From the NCBI GenBank assembly GCA_963575745.1, contig CAUYUJ010000892.1, positions 62,001-126,000 of the forward strand: DNA of 64,000 nucleotides, given 5' to 3'. The notes beneath the pieces were generated by a model. The model saw only the letters and a list, made by a program, of their open reading frames with translations, was not told the DNA's origin and ran no database searches. Within the stretch, counting starts at the first letter, position 1; every line of letters starts with the position of its first letter. The position numbers and the translations under genes were made by a program. The stretch is from Prorocentrum cordatum (Eukaryota; Sar; Dinophyceae; Prorocentrales; Prorocentraceae). Below are positions 19,858 through 29,051 of the stretch, piece after piece.

Positions 19858-21519
19858 TCACAGATGCTCTAGCTCGGGAAGCATTTCCCACTCCTGCGGG
19901 CTGGGCGGAACTGGGCTGACCGCCTCCTCGGGGATCGTCGTGAGCCCGAGGGCTCCCGTGGTTGTCGGAACCGTAGTCGTAGTCTGCGACATCGTAGCTC
20001 CTCCTTGGCTGCCTGACGAGGCGTGCTCCAGCTGGTGCTGCGCCACTCCTCCGTCGGCTGCAGAGCCAGAGCCTCCGAGCCAGGGATCTCCTGGCGGCTG
20101 GTGCTCCGACACGTGGAATGGTTGCTGCTGAGGCTGCGCTGCCATGTTGTAGAGCCCGCTCACCGCGGTCCCGATATGAAGCATCATGTGCCCCATTTGC
20201 TGCACCGCCGTCTCGATGCTGTTGACCTGCGTGGCCATGCCGTTGACCGTCTGCTGGAGCTGGTCCACCACCTCGCCGAAATCTTCCAAAGAGCCGAGGA
20301 CGCCCTTGATGGTCATGAGCTGCTGGAAGATCTGCTGCAACCCCTCCTCGATCTGCGTGGGTGTCGACTGTTGAGCAGCCATCACCACCTGGGTCATGCG
20401 ATCCAGCACCGCTCGGACCTGACCCAGAGCTTGGACCCCTTCCGGCACCGCGTTCAACTGCCACTGAAGGCTCTGTAGGAGAGTGTTGAGAGAGTTGACC
20501 GTCGTGAGAGCTGCCGCCCCCTGGCGAAACTCCGGATTGTTCTGTAGACTGTCCACTGCCAGAGCAGCTGAAGCTGCGGCGTCTCGAGCGGCCTGAGCCG
20601 CCGATGTCTCCGGGGCCGCCTGGGGCCCGGCAGCTCCGCGTGGTACCCAGACCAGTCGCTGCCCACATAATGAGCACCGGGATCCCGAACCGTGCTGATT
20701 TCCATAATACTTGATGGCGCGATGAGGATGATCGCAGGCGGGGAAAGACTTGGGAGGCGGCTTGGGCGTTGGCTTCAATGGTACTGCTGCTGCTGCCGCA
20801 TCTCCTCGTCCGTATGGGCCGCCCACGTAGCCCTGGTCCGCTGAGGAGTGTCCGATATGTGGTCCGCCCGCTGCTGGAGGCTTCCCTGGATTGGCTGTCC
20901 CCGCTGGCTGATTCCCTCCCGGAGCGATGCCAGTCATCGGCGCTCTTGGAGGACCCTGCGCCGGGTGGCGGGGTCCGGGCCCGAGCCCACCAGGAGGAGG
21001 CTCGCGCGGGAGGAGAGGCTGCATTGGCCGCCCGCTGGCAGCTGCCGTCGGCCCTCCTGCCGATGGTGGGGCCTGCTGAGCTGGGGCCTCGTGAAGAGTC
21101 CAGAGAGGCTGCCCCGCCTCCCCAGAGGACGCTGCTGTCGAAGGTGGCTGCGCCGTCTGAGCCAGGGAGGGGCCTCCGACGTTCTCGCCGCCATTCTCGA
21201 ACTCGTGTGGCAGCCCGGTGCCCATCTGCTGGTCGGGGGCTGCCGCTGTCGTCGGACTCCCAGAGCTCGGCTGGACCTGCGACGCTGCTGGAACGACTGA
21301 GCTGACCGACTCGGAGTCGGAGGTCTCTCGGCGGCTCAGGAAGTCCTCCGTGGCCTGCTTGGATCCGGGCCCCTTCTTCTTCTTTCCGGCCACGGCCGTC
21401 GTGCACGTAGCGAGAAACGCGATCAGCGCGAGGAGCCTCCCCATGCTGACTCCGCTGTCTCGGATCGATCTGGGATCTTGAGGAGATGAATCGACTGGAA
21501 GACTGAACGTTCGAGCCAA
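19858..21519 (-). CDS. middle ORF with signal-like start and Cys/His motif, element 1
   Basis: A 553-residue frame offset from the flanking polyprotein frame. Near its start an internal Met is followed by GRLLALIAFLATCTTAVAG, a signal-peptide-like or membrane segment, then KKKK. A long Pro/Gly/Gln-rich stretch follows. A Cys/His motif (CDHPHRAIKYYGN, then CSLCGQRLVW) resembles a small zinc-binding site. Then comes a predicted amphipathic region (VDQLQQTVNGMATQVNSIE) and a Gln/Thr-rich tail. It is either reached from the protease frame by frameshift or expressed separately. A spliced-leader-like sequence sits at its 5' edge (21513-21530). Function unknown. Confidence 0.55.
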   Translation of the reverse strand: MARTFSLPVDSSPQDPRSIRDSGVSMGRLLALIAFLATCTTAVAGKKKKGPGSKQATEDFLSRRETSDSESVSSVVPAASQVQPSSGSPTTAAAPDQQMGTGLPHEFENGGENVGGPSLAQTAQPPSTAASSGEAGQPLWTLHEAPAQQAPPSAGGPTAAASGRPMQPLLPREPPPGGLGPGPRHPAQGPPRAPMTGIAPGGNQPAGTANPGKPPAAGGPHIGHSSADQGYVGGPYGRGDAAAAAVPLKPTPKPPPKSFPACDHPHRAIKYYGNQHGSGSRCSLCGQRLVWVPRGAAGPQAAPETSAAQAARDAAASAALAVDSLQNNPEFRQGAAALTTVNSLNTLLQSLQWQLNAVPEGVQALGQVRAVLDRMTQVVMAAQQSTPTQIEEGLQQIFQQLMTIKGVLGSLEDFGEVVDQLQQTVNGMATQVNSIETAVQQMGHMMLHIGTAVSGLYNMAAQPQQQPFHVSEHQPPGDPWLGGSGSAADGGVAQHQLEHASSGSQGGATMSQTTTTVPTTTGALGLTTIPEEAVSPVPPSPQEWEMLPELEHL

Positions 21520-21533
21520 AATGGTCTACGCTG
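21513..21533 (-). other. spliced-leader-like sequence
   Basis: Minus strand reads GCGTAGACCATTTTGGCTCG. The dinoflagellate spliced leader contains CCGTAGCCATTTTGGCTCAAG; the match is exact over CCATTTTGGCTC, with GTAG one inserted base upstream. It may be a relic of a trans-spliced transcript or chance. Confidence 0.35.
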
Positions 21534-22393
21534 ATGATGGTGATGAGGATGAGACCTCCGAGGACCCAACGCGTTCGGTCCTGCGTCGCAGACCTGGTAC
21601 TCCTGGGCCGTTGCACCTTGGCTTCGTCGAAGGATCCTGAGGCCCGAACCGATCCTGGGACAGCTGGCTGAGGCCGTGGCACGTTGACTTCCATAAGGTT
21701 CCTTGAGTTCTCCGTGGCCCCGAACCCCTGGTAGTCCCTGGACGTTCTGACGTAGTGGCCACCGTAGCTCCGAAGTAACGCTAGTCTCCCGACGAGGTAG
21801 ATGAGGACACCGATGAGGAGAGGGAGGATTACGTACTGAGACACAACCCCATCGCCAGACATAACTGGCGGGCCCCTGTTGTCAATTAGGAAAGAATCTG
21901 GCCTCAAGAACGGGTACTTCTTCAGGGCTGCTGCGGGGACCTTAGCCTCTTCCTTGAGAGGCTGAATAAACTCCACTAGACGGTGTCCAGACCCGAGCCT
22001 GGTCAACTTCACAACCTCGTCTAGCGTGCGGCAAAACATTTCATTCCTAGGAAGGTCTATGACGCATCCTAGGTAATCCAGAAGATGTACGCTCAGAATG
22101 TGCGGCACATTCTCTGCCAAGACGGTCGTCTCAAGGATGCCCAGCACGCCGCCTAGACAGAGGGGGAAGAGGATCACGTTGATCACCTTCGCCATGCCTC
22201 CCACTCCGTGGGCTGCCTTGGGCGGCCTGGCTGGCAGCGGCATCTCCACATACTGCATCCCGATCCTGGCGAGACTCTCGGCCTCGCGGTCGAGAGCCTG
22301 CACCCCCACCAGGTCACTGCCCGCGCCGGGATCGACCAGCCCTTGGACGGAAGACGCGTTGATGAACACGGAGCCGCACTGGATCTCGGTCTC
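21520..22393 (-). CDS. retropepsin-like protease and membrane segments, element 1
   Basis: Continues in the gag frame after a TAG at 22394-22396. It begins ETEIQCGSVFINASSVQGLVDPGAGSDLVG in register (quoted here only as landmarks: GLVDPGAGSD is the active-site Asp loop, with Pro where Thr/Ser is usual). It then has HILSVHLLDYLGCVIDLPRN, the usual second half of dinoflagellate copia proteases. Two strongly hydrophobic stretches follow (ILPLLIGVLIYLVGRLALL; VLGGLILITIISV), likely membrane-spanning. Protease would cleave the polyprotein; the DPGA variant may reduce activity. Membrane segments here are unusual for copia. Confidence 0.65.
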
Positions 22394-22780
22394 CTACCAG
22401 GAGGGCAGGCACGGAGGAGGTCCCAGATCGTGCACGTCCTGACGGCCAGAGACCTGGCTCACGAACCCGTCGAACATGTAGGCGGAGAGCTTCTGGCGAT
22501 CCTGGTTTGGTCGACCGCTGCCGCTGCCTCCGCTGACGGGGCGAGCTCCGCCGCCCAGGTGATCTCCATACTTCGGGCACTCTTCCCCCCAATGCCCCTT
22601 CTGGTGACAGCGCTTGCACTTCGTGATCTTGATCAGCTGCTCCCGAGTCAGCTTCTTCTTGAAGCAACGGCCCTCTGGGCCGCGGGCCCTGTCTCGTCTA
22701 CCTCCCACATCTCGAGCCCGCAACGCCCTGGCCGGAGGTGGCCCCGGGGATGGAGCACCTGGCTTCGGTTTGACGCCGTG
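22394..22780 (-). CDS. nucleocapsid zinc knuckle, element 1
   Basis: In the same frame as gag, after a TAG at 22781-22783. Basic sequence (GRRDRARGPEGR, FKKKLTREQ) leads to CKRCHQKGHWGEEC, a CX2CX4HX4C zinc knuckle typical of retroelement nucleocapsids, which binds the genomic RNA. It ends at a TAG (22394-22396) immediately before the protease, again in frame. Confidence 0.8.
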   Translation of the reverse strand, partial: HGVKPKPGAPSPGPPPARALRARDVGGRRDRARGPEGRCFKKKLTREQLIKITKCKRCHQKGHWGEECPKYGDHLGGGARPVSGGSGSGRPNQDRQKLSAYMFDGFVSQVSGRQDVHDLGPPPCLPSW

Positions 22781-24055
22781 CTATTCTCGATCCTCGCGGG
22801 CGGCGCGCTTCAGCTCCTTGTTCTGCTTCCAAGTTCGGCCTGCGGGTCTGGGCCGACTCTCGAGGAGTCCCAGCGCGTCGCCCACCTGATCCTCAAACAA
22901 GTCGAGGTCCTCCAGTTCTGCGAGCAGAGCCAGCTCGTCATCCCCGGAGTCGCTGTCCTCTAAGTCCTCCTCTTCGTCATCGTAGTAGTTCTCGTCGTTG
23001 TCTCCCCCAGGATCCCCGTGACCGACCTCCGACCGACCAGAGGGGTGAGGAGGACGAGAGGAGGGCTGAAAAGGACCGGCAGAGGCATCTCGAACTGGAC
23101 TGGAGTCCTCAGTAGCTGATGATGCGAGCGCTGCGCCTTGGCCCTGTCGCCCGGGCAACAGGCGCTCAGAGCTCCCAGCGCCCATCTGCCTGAAGGCCCA
23201 AGTCACGTTCGCGAAGTCGAGGCGACCCTGCGTGAGAGCCCGTAGGTTCTGAGTGCCCTGCGCGGTCAGACCCGCGCCTTCCGCTAGGAGGAGGCCCTTC
23301 AGCCTGAGCTTCCACAAGTCGTGGCCCTCGGCCTCCTGCAGTTGAGCTTCTCGGCGGCTCACATACTTCGTGAGGCTCTCCTTGGGCTCCCGCGTGGCCT
23401 CGAAGAACGCCTTCCTGCCCGCTCTCCGGAGGTCGTCGCCCTCCCTGGCTCCGACCATCATGTCCATGCGGGCGAGGAGGGTGTCGAGCCACGAACTCGC
23501 CGTCAGCTCGAATTCGCTGATGTCCTCAAATCTCGACTGAAAGCCGTAATCGAATAGCTTCAAGAATTTCTCGGCCCGACGCCACATGGGAACGTCGGTG
23601 TTGTTGTTCCATCGCTGGATGGATCTCTTCCACTGTCTGAACTGAGCCCGGCCTGGCCAGCTGGGGGGGTCGCTGAAATCCCCGCGGCCCCAGCCGCCCT
23701 CGCGCCAGGAGCCGCCCCAGCTGCCTCCGCGGCTGCCAGGATCCCAGGCGCCCGAGTCGCCCCAGCCGGCCTCGCTGCGACTGGCCCGCCAGTCGCTGCA
23801 GCGCCAGCCGGAGCTGCCCCAGCCGCCGTCGTTGCCCCAGCCCTGGCGCCCCTGGTCTCCTCCTCCGGCTGCCTCGTCCTCGGTGGCGCGCTTGTCGCCG
23901 CGCTCGCTCTTCCAGGGATCTTGCTGAGCCGACTGCCATGGGTCAGTTGTCGAATCTACATTGATGTCTGCACTGCTTCCCGGCGCTCGAGCTTTAGATC
24001 CAATGGTCTCGGAGACTATGCTCTGCACAAGTGGGGCCACTTGCTCCCGGATCAT
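22781..24055 (-). CDS. gag, element 1
   Basis: 424-residue frame from an ATG at 24055 to TAG at 22781-22783. There is no other ATG between the preceding in-frame stop and this one, which decides the start, although the frame is open a little further upstream. It opens IREQVAPLVQSIVSETIG, has a Gly/Trp/Ser-rich region, and then a gag-like helical block (FRQWKRSIQRWNNNTDVP, AEKFLKLFDYGFQSRFEDI, GRKAFFEATREPKESLTKYV) resembling copia UBN2-type gag. It ends with a strongly acidic segment and RTWKQNKELKRAARED. It should form the virus-like particle shell. Confidence 0.75.
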   Translation of the reverse strand: MIREQVAPLVQSIVSETIGSKARAPGSSADINVDSTTDPWQSAQQDPWKSERGDKRATEDEAAGGGDQGRQGWGNDGGWGSSGWRCSDWRASRSEAGWGDSGAWDPGSRGGSWGGSWREGGWGRGDFSDPPSWPGRAQFRQWKRSIQRWNNNTDVPMWRRAEKFLKLFDYGFQSRFEDISEFELTASSWLDTLLARMDMMVGAREGDDLRRAGRKAFFEATREPKESLTKYVSRREAQLQEAEGHDLWKLRLKGLLLAEGAGLTAQGTQNLRALTQGRLDFANVTWAFRQMGAGSSERLLPGRQGQGAALASSATEDSSPVRDASAGPFQPSSRPPHPSGRSEVGHGDPGGDNDENYYDDEEEDLEDSDSGDDELALLAELEDLDLFEDQVGDALGLLESRPRPAGRTWKQNKELKRAAREDRE

Positions 24056-24310
24056 GTCCCGATGCTCGCTCGCCGAGATGTTGCCAGCTGCGCCGCCCTG
24101 CGATCCGCTCGAGGCTGCGCTGCCTTGAGCTGCTGGTGGCCCGCTGCCGGCTGCATACTCACACCAATCCTTCCCTCATCGGGCATTGCACCTGCCGTGG
24201 ACCACGCTGCTCGTCGGTGCGAGCGCGGCCGGGGCGGGAGGCACGCGAGCGCTGGAGCAGCCGACCGCCTCGGGCCCGCTCCCCCTCGCGCCTCTGGCCG
24301 CCCGCCGGGA
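24056..24310 (-). other. leader of element 1
   Basis: About 255 bp between primer-binding site and gag ATG; GC-rich, with a short overlapping frame starting ATGCCCGATGAGGG on the minus strand that enters gag out of frame. Confidence 0.5.
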
Positions 24311-24326
24311 CCGCGCTCCGCTACCA
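24311..24326 (-). promoter_or_regulatory. primer-binding site, element 1
   Basis: Minus strand TGGTAGCGGAGCGCGG begins two bases after the 5' LTR. TGGTAGC fits the complement of an initiator-Met tRNA 3' end (A1-U72 pair, discriminator A). Element 2 has TGGTAGC at the same place. Confidence 0.7.
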
Positions 24327-24328
24327 AC

Positions 24329-24435
24329 TGTGGCAGTCGGAGGAGAAACAGATGTTTATCCCTTGAGCCAAATTGGTTACGTACCATCAAATCCACTAGC
24401 TGAACCTATTCGTGAAATTGTGGACCCCTGTCACA
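24329..24435 (-). repeat. 5' LTR of copia element 1
   Basis: 107-bp direct repeat of 14363-14469 with the same TG...CA ends; two differences seen (A/G and C/G). Followed by GGGGG (24436-24440). Confidence 0.9.
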
Positions 24436-24622
24436 GGGGGATAGGCATGCCTTTGCATCGGCGATGTCTCGCCGATGCATAGGCATTCGGGGGGGGGGGG
24501 GGGGGGGGGGCGTCGACCTGGAACCGGCGATGCATCGCCGGCGCATCAGGCGCGCATCGCCGATGCATCGGGGATGCATCGCTGATTCCATGTCGACGCC
24601 CCCCCCCCCAATGCCTATCCCT
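24436..24622. repeat. fold-back repeat with G tract, related to family A
   Basis: GGGATAGGCAT at 24438 and ATAGGCATTCGGGG...CGTCGACCTGGAA (about 24478-24525) are inverted as TTCCATGTCGACG...CCCCAATGCCTATCCC (24586-24622). The loop contains GCGATGCATCGCC-type words as in family A. A run of over 20 G lies at about 24489-24510. It directly abuts element 1. Confidence 0.8.
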
Positions 24623-24660
24623 CCGCATCGTTGCCCCCGACTGCGTCGCGAGCCCCAGCG

Positions 24661-25752
24661 ATGTCCCAGCCCGCCGAGCGCGCCGCGGCGGCGAGCGCCC
24701 CCGTCGAGGCGCTGGAGAACGCGGCGACCCCGAGACCGAGCTCGAACGAGATTCTCGAGCGCACGGCCAAGCACAACGAGAAGATCCACGTGAAGCTGCC
24801 CTACATCGCGGAGAATGCCTCCATCGCCGAGGCGCGACAGTGCCAGTCGAGCGCGCGAGGCACGGACGCAGCGAGGACGACGAGCTGCAATTTCAAGGCC
24901 AAGAGCGCCTTGTGGTCAAGCGGCGCCCAGCAAGCCGCGCTCGAGATGGCGTGCCAAGGCGGGCCCTGCAAGAGCATCGAGCACGGCCGCATCTTCAACG
25001 AGCAGGACAAGAGGCGCATCGAGCTGGCCGTGGCTCCGCTCTACAAGACCTACCTCGAGAAAGACGAGCGCGTGCGCGACATCTTCGAGAACCGCGGAAC
25101 GCCGCCCGATAACCTCTTCTGGCTCATGCCGAGCTTCAGGGCCAAGCTGCAGGAGCTCGCCAAGAAGAAAGACATGGAGCCCGGCGCCGAGAACGTCAGG
25201 AAACTGACCCACGGCTCCGACGCTGAGCGCATCGGCCGTGCCCTCCCGAGCATCCCCCCCGAGCTCCTCCACCTCCACGAGCTAGCGCTGCCGCTCAACA
25301 AGAAGTTCGAGCCCGTCGAGCACTTGGACAAGGGGCCCGCCGAGAATTCCGAGATGATCTCCAAGGTGACTCCGAGCAGGGCCCGAGAGTGCGCCAAGTG
25401 GTGCAACGAGACCTCCGCGGTCTCGATCGCGACCGACGGGGTCGCCAAGGCCACCGCCCAGGAAATTATCAAGCGGCGCTGGGTCATCAAGAAGACCGCC
25501 GACATGAGCTACGAGCTGCGCGAGCAGACCTACCAAGACAAGCGCGCCAAGCGGGGGTACTCGAAAATCGTCGGGCAGCAGCAGCGCGAGCAGATGCTTC
25601 TCGGGAACCACATCAAGCTGCACTTCAGGGGGCCCGCGTCGACCCAGGCCGGACGCGACAAGCTCACCGCGCACAAGCGCGATGACGAGAGGGGCCAGGC
25701 CGACGCGAAGGCCGAGTCAGAGCCCGCCTCTGTCACGCTCGTGGACGCCTGA
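24661..25752 (+). CDS. unrecognised protein, 363 aa
   Basis: Uninterrupted frame from ATG 24661 to TGA 25750-25752, with codon use like a real gene (many GAG, AAG, CTC, ATC codons). The product is charged and mostly helical by composition (EILERTAKHNEKIH, DKRRIELAVAPLYKTYLEKDERV, SFRAKLQELAKKKDMEP, QEIIKRRWVIKKTADMSYELR). A few Cys occur but no clear metal site. No domain recognised. It is the first coding stretch of the plus-strand cluster that ends with the C48-type protease; it could be a 5' exon or ORF of that element or an independent gene. The upstream in-frame extension to 24631 is possible. Confidence 0.5.
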   Translation: MSQPAERAAAASAPVEALENAATPRPSSNEILERTAKHNEKIHVKLPYIAENASIAEARQCQSSARGTDAARTTSCNFKAKSALWSSGAQQAALEMACQGGPCKSIEHGRIFNEQDKRRIELAVAPLYKTYLEKDERVRDIFENRGTPPDNLFWLMPSFRAKLQELAKKKDMEPGAENVRKLTHGSDAERIGRALPSIPPELLHLHELALPLNKKFEPVEHLDKGPAENSEMISKVTPSRARECAKWCNETSAVSIATDGVAKATAQEIIKRRWVIKKTADMSYELREQTYQDKRAKRGYSKIVGQQQREQMLLGNHIKLHFRGPASTQAGRDKLTAHKRDDERGQADAKAESEPASVTLVDA

Positions 25753-25959
25753 GCGCACGAGCCCCCCGAGCCAAGCGCCCCATGCTTTGCGCTGCGAGGG
25801 CGCCGTTTGGAAGCGCACGCTCGAGCCCCATCTGCTTTTCAAGCTCCAAGAGAGCGCTCGAGCACGCGCAAGCGGCGTTCCAAGCTGCGGGGCGCTACCC
25901 CCCCCCCCCATCTCGCCGAGCGGACCTCGATCAAGCATCAGGGAATCGAACAGGCTCGG

Positions 25960-26840
25960 CCATCCATCCTCGGATCGATGATCCGAGATCTTGAGCCCCA
26001 ACATATTCGAGCACCTTGGGTCCTACATCCGAAAGTCGCCAAGCTTGGACTCGAGGATCTCGGGTTCGCGATCCGAGGATCGAGGATCGAGCCTCGGCGA
26101 TCCTCGATCGTCACACTGCCATCGAGCATGATCGATCCTTCATCCTCGAATCGAGGATCCGAGATCTTCGCCTTGCGCATCTGCGAGCACCTCGAATCCT
26201 AAATCAGAAGGTCGCCAAGCTTGGACTCGAAGATCTCGGGTTCGACGCCCGAGGCTCGAGGACCAGGCGCGGGCGATAGTAGATCGCCCTCGCCGCCGCT
26301 CTCGAGCCCGCACTGCCACCAAGCAGGCTCGACCCTCCATCCTCGGATCGAGGGTCCGAGATCTTGGCCTTGAGCATCTGCGAGCACCTCGGATCCTAGA
26401 TCCGAGGGTCGCCAAGCTTGGACTGGAAGATCTCGGGTTCGACATCCGAAGCTCGAGGAGCGAGCCTCGGCGATGGTAGTAGATCGCCCCCCTCGCCGTC
26501 CTCGAGCCCGCGCTGCCGCCGAGCAGGCTCGATCCTCCATCCTCGGATCGATGGTCCGAGATCCTGGTCTTGAGCATCTGCGAGCACCTCGGATCCTAGA
26601 TCCGAGGGTCGCCGAGCTTGGACTGGAAGATCTCGGGTTCGACATCCGAGGCTCGAAGATCCAGCCTAGTGTTCCTCCGGTCGCCCCCGGGCCCGCGCTG
26701 CTACCGAGCAGGCTCGGCCCTCCATCCTCGGATCGAAGATCCGAGATCTGGCCTTGGGCATCTCCGAGCACCTCGGATCGTAGATCCGAGGATCGCCGTG
26801 CTTAGACTCCAGGATCTCGGGCCCTCGATCCGAGGGTCGA
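25960..26840 (+). repeat. 180-200-bp tandem repeat with CTCGGATC palindromes
   Basis: Five degenerate units. CATCCTCGGATCGA(G/T)G(G/A)TCCGAGATC recurs at about 25969, 26143, 26339, 26539 and 26722, followed each time by GAGCACCTCGGATC and TCGCCAAGCTTGGACT-like words. Each unit holds two palindromes, CTCGGATC...GATCCGAG. Confidence 0.9.
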
Positions 26841-26859
26841 GGGCTGAGCCTCGACAGCT

Positions 26860-26947
26860 GGCGGCCACGCGCGCGCACAGACGCGCGCGCGCACGCGCGC
26901 GCAAACACACCAACGCACACGCGCACGCACAGACAGACACACGCACA

Positions 26948-27007
<60 letters not shown>

Positions 27008-27118
27008 CACACGCACACTCGCACACTCGCACACTCACACACAGTCACACGCACCCACACTCCCACACACACACGCTAAAACACACACACAGACACACAC
27101 ACACACACTCACACGCAA
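26860..27118. repeat. (CACG)n/(CA)n microsatellite
   Basis: Long imperfect run of GCGC, CACG and CACA dinucleotides and tetranucleotides. Confidence 0.95.
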
Positions 27119-27345
27119 TAACATAAACACAAACAACAGGAGCCACGATAGCAACAGCAATCAGCAAACACGCAGCGTCAGCCGGGCAGAACAGCACCAA
27201 GACAAACAGCAGGGAGAACAAACAACAGCTGCACACTCGCACGCTCGCAAACAGCAGCAATACAAACAACGAGAGCAAATGCAACCAAACAAACCAGAAT
27301 TGCAGCAAGACAAACAACACGGAAAACAAACAACCGTGGCCAATG
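27119..27345. repeat. CAA/CAG-rich sequence
   Basis: Low-complexity A/C-rich tract (AACAACAG, CAGCAAACA). A similar tract is at 27885-28165. Confidence 0.7.
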
Positions 27346-27387
27346 TAGGCTCAAGCATTCCGAGCAAGCTGGGGACGCAGCGCACCA

Positions 27388-27790
27388 TGGCCGAGACGCA
27401 GCACCCCATGGCCGAGTCGGACAGCGACGATCGCCGGCCTGTCGCCGAGCGGCCGGACGACGAGAGCGTCGGCGCGTGGACGAAGGGAGACGAGTGGACG
27501 AGGGAGACGGAGCCCACCGCACTGGGGGAGGCCGCCAGCAACCCGAAGACAAGAGCCTCGAGGACAAGAAACTTGACGACAGGAAGGCCACGCTCGAGGT
27601 CAAGCCGGACGACGAAGGTCGAGCTGGACGACAACAAGGGCCCACCCAAGCTCGAGAACAAGAAGAAGCTGGAAGTAAAACTCGGCCCCGAGGAGAAGCG
27701 CAGGCGCCTCTGCAAGCCCGCGACGACGAGGCAGCGCGACGCCTCGCAGGCCTCGGCCCCAGCCCCGACAAAGCCCTGAGGCGCCTCGCG
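27388..27790 (+). CDS. charged coding stretch, frame-shifted
   Basis: Starts MAETQHPMAESDSDD at 27388 and continues as Asp/Glu/Lys-rich sequence. Two frames are needed: EDKSLEDKKLDDRKATLEVK in one, then KVELDDNKGPPKLENKKK and LGPEEKRRRL in another, which suggests a small indel near 27,610. No domain recognised. It lies between repeats within the transposase/protease cluster and may be an exon. Confidence 0.35.
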
Positions 27791-27884
27791 AGCCGCTGGG
27801 GGCTCTGAGCGAGGTGCTTTCGGTTAGAGCGAGGACGAGGTGCTGGGAACTCCGAGCGAGGTGACCCCCAGCCTCGAGGACGCC

Positions 27885-28165
27885 AGAAGAAAGAACAAGA
27901 GACAGGTGCCAGAGCAACACAGCCACCAACGCAAATAACACGCGCACACGCAAGCAACGCAACGCGCGCAAGCAACAGCAGCGGCCACGCAAACAACTGC
28001 AACTGCAACCAGCACAACAACAGCACCACCAACAACAGCAGAAACAACAACAATCAGAACAGCAGCACCAGCAACCAACGCAACAGCAAACCAGAACAGC
28101 AGCGAAACAAGAGGGGACAAGAAGCGAACACCAAGGAGCACCAACGACAAGCCAACATTAAGAAC
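27885..28165. repeat. CAA/CAG-rich sequence
   Basis: A/C-rich low-complexity tract (ACAACAGCACCACCAACAACAGC). No coding support. Confidence 0.7.
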
Positions 28166-28179
28166 CTTCCCTGGCCACG

Positions 28180-28400
28180 TTGGCTCGAGGTTTCCTGTTT
28201 CGAGCTACTGCAGCTTTGCAGCGAGACTCCGATGGTCGCGCCGACGAAGAAGACGAGCTCGTCGAGCCTCTGGTGCCTGCGGACCTCGCCGCCCGCGGTC
28301 CCGAGCTGGCGCGAGAAGCTGAGAACCTCGCCTCGCGAGACGGCCGACTCTGCCGCGAGCTCCCACAAGCAACTCGAGGCCGCGAGGCTCGAGGCTGAGA
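28180..28400 (+). CDS. possible exon, 72 aa
   Basis: Short open frame with gene-like codon use: DEEDELVEPLVPADLAARGPEL then EAENLASRDGRLCREL. Flanked by low-complexity sequence on both sides. Not recognised. Confidence 0.3.
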
Positions 28401-28409
28401 CGGCCGAGC

Positions 28410-28728
28410 AAGGTCCCTCTTCCTCATATTGCTTCAGCTTTTATAGTATGTATTATTTTCATCTCTTTTATGCGTCGGATCGAAGTTGCTATCGCTTCGC
28501 GCTGACCAGCAACAGCTTCAAACATGCTTTGCCGTCTCTTCCCCCCCTGTCCTTTCGCTTCTCCCCCTCTTCTCTTTCTCTTCCTTCCGCCCCCCATCCA
28601 GGGGCCTAACTTATTTTATCTCCGGTGTGCTTTATCGCCCGCGGGGCCCTGTGCGGACCCCCATTTCGATGGGCCCCTGCAAACGATTGCAAATAATTTG
28701 TTATACGCATATTTTTTTTTGGAAAAAA

Positions 28729-28766
<38 letters not shown>

Positions 28767-29050
28767 GCCCCGAATGCAACATATTTTTTTACAAAATGGA
28801 CCCCGAGGCCATCCTCTTCTCTCTTCCGCCCCCCACCATTATTATTCCCCCCTTCCTGCCCGTGCTCCTGTTATTCATATTCCAACCAACCCGCGTGGTA
28901 GGGGTGAGCAATCTTGCTATACCCTCGCATTCCTGCCACTTCGGCCCATCTCTGGACCGCGCGAGGACCTCGCATCTTTGCCGCCCGCCCTTGCTACGCC
29001 GCGAATCGACTGCAATACAACGAGCCTCCCCCCGCCCCCCCCCCCCCCCC
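28410..29050. other. no gene seen; pyrimidine-rich, (AT)n and C tracts
   Basis: Contains pyrimidine-rich sequence, an AT run at 28733-28762 and a long C run at about 29030-29052. No supported gene. Confidence 0.6.
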
Positions 29051-29051
29051 C

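Larger units (their letters stand above)
14363..24435 (-). mobile_element. copia-type LTR retrotransposon, element 1
   Basis: A complete minus-strand element of about 10.07 kb. Two direct repeats of 107 bp (14363-14469, 24329-24435) begin TG and end CA, differ at two positions by eye, and are flanked on both sides by GGGGG, consistent with a 5-bp target duplication. A primer-binding site abuts the 5' LTR. Inside, in minus-strand order: gag, zinc knuckle, retropepsin, membrane segments, a Cys/His-motif ORF, a methyltransferase-like segment, integrase, proline-rich linker, RT and RNase H. Integrase before RT places it in Ty1/copia. The polyprotein is broken by frame slips (about 21,510, 19,860, 17,415, 16,300, 16,213, 15,412) and in-frame TAGs (22781, 22394, 15634). 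The LTRs are unusually short for an element this long. Confidence 0.9.

Noticed and set aside
24311-24326. tRNA gene near TGGTAGC
   Set aside because: Only the primer-binding complement; no cloverleaf around it.
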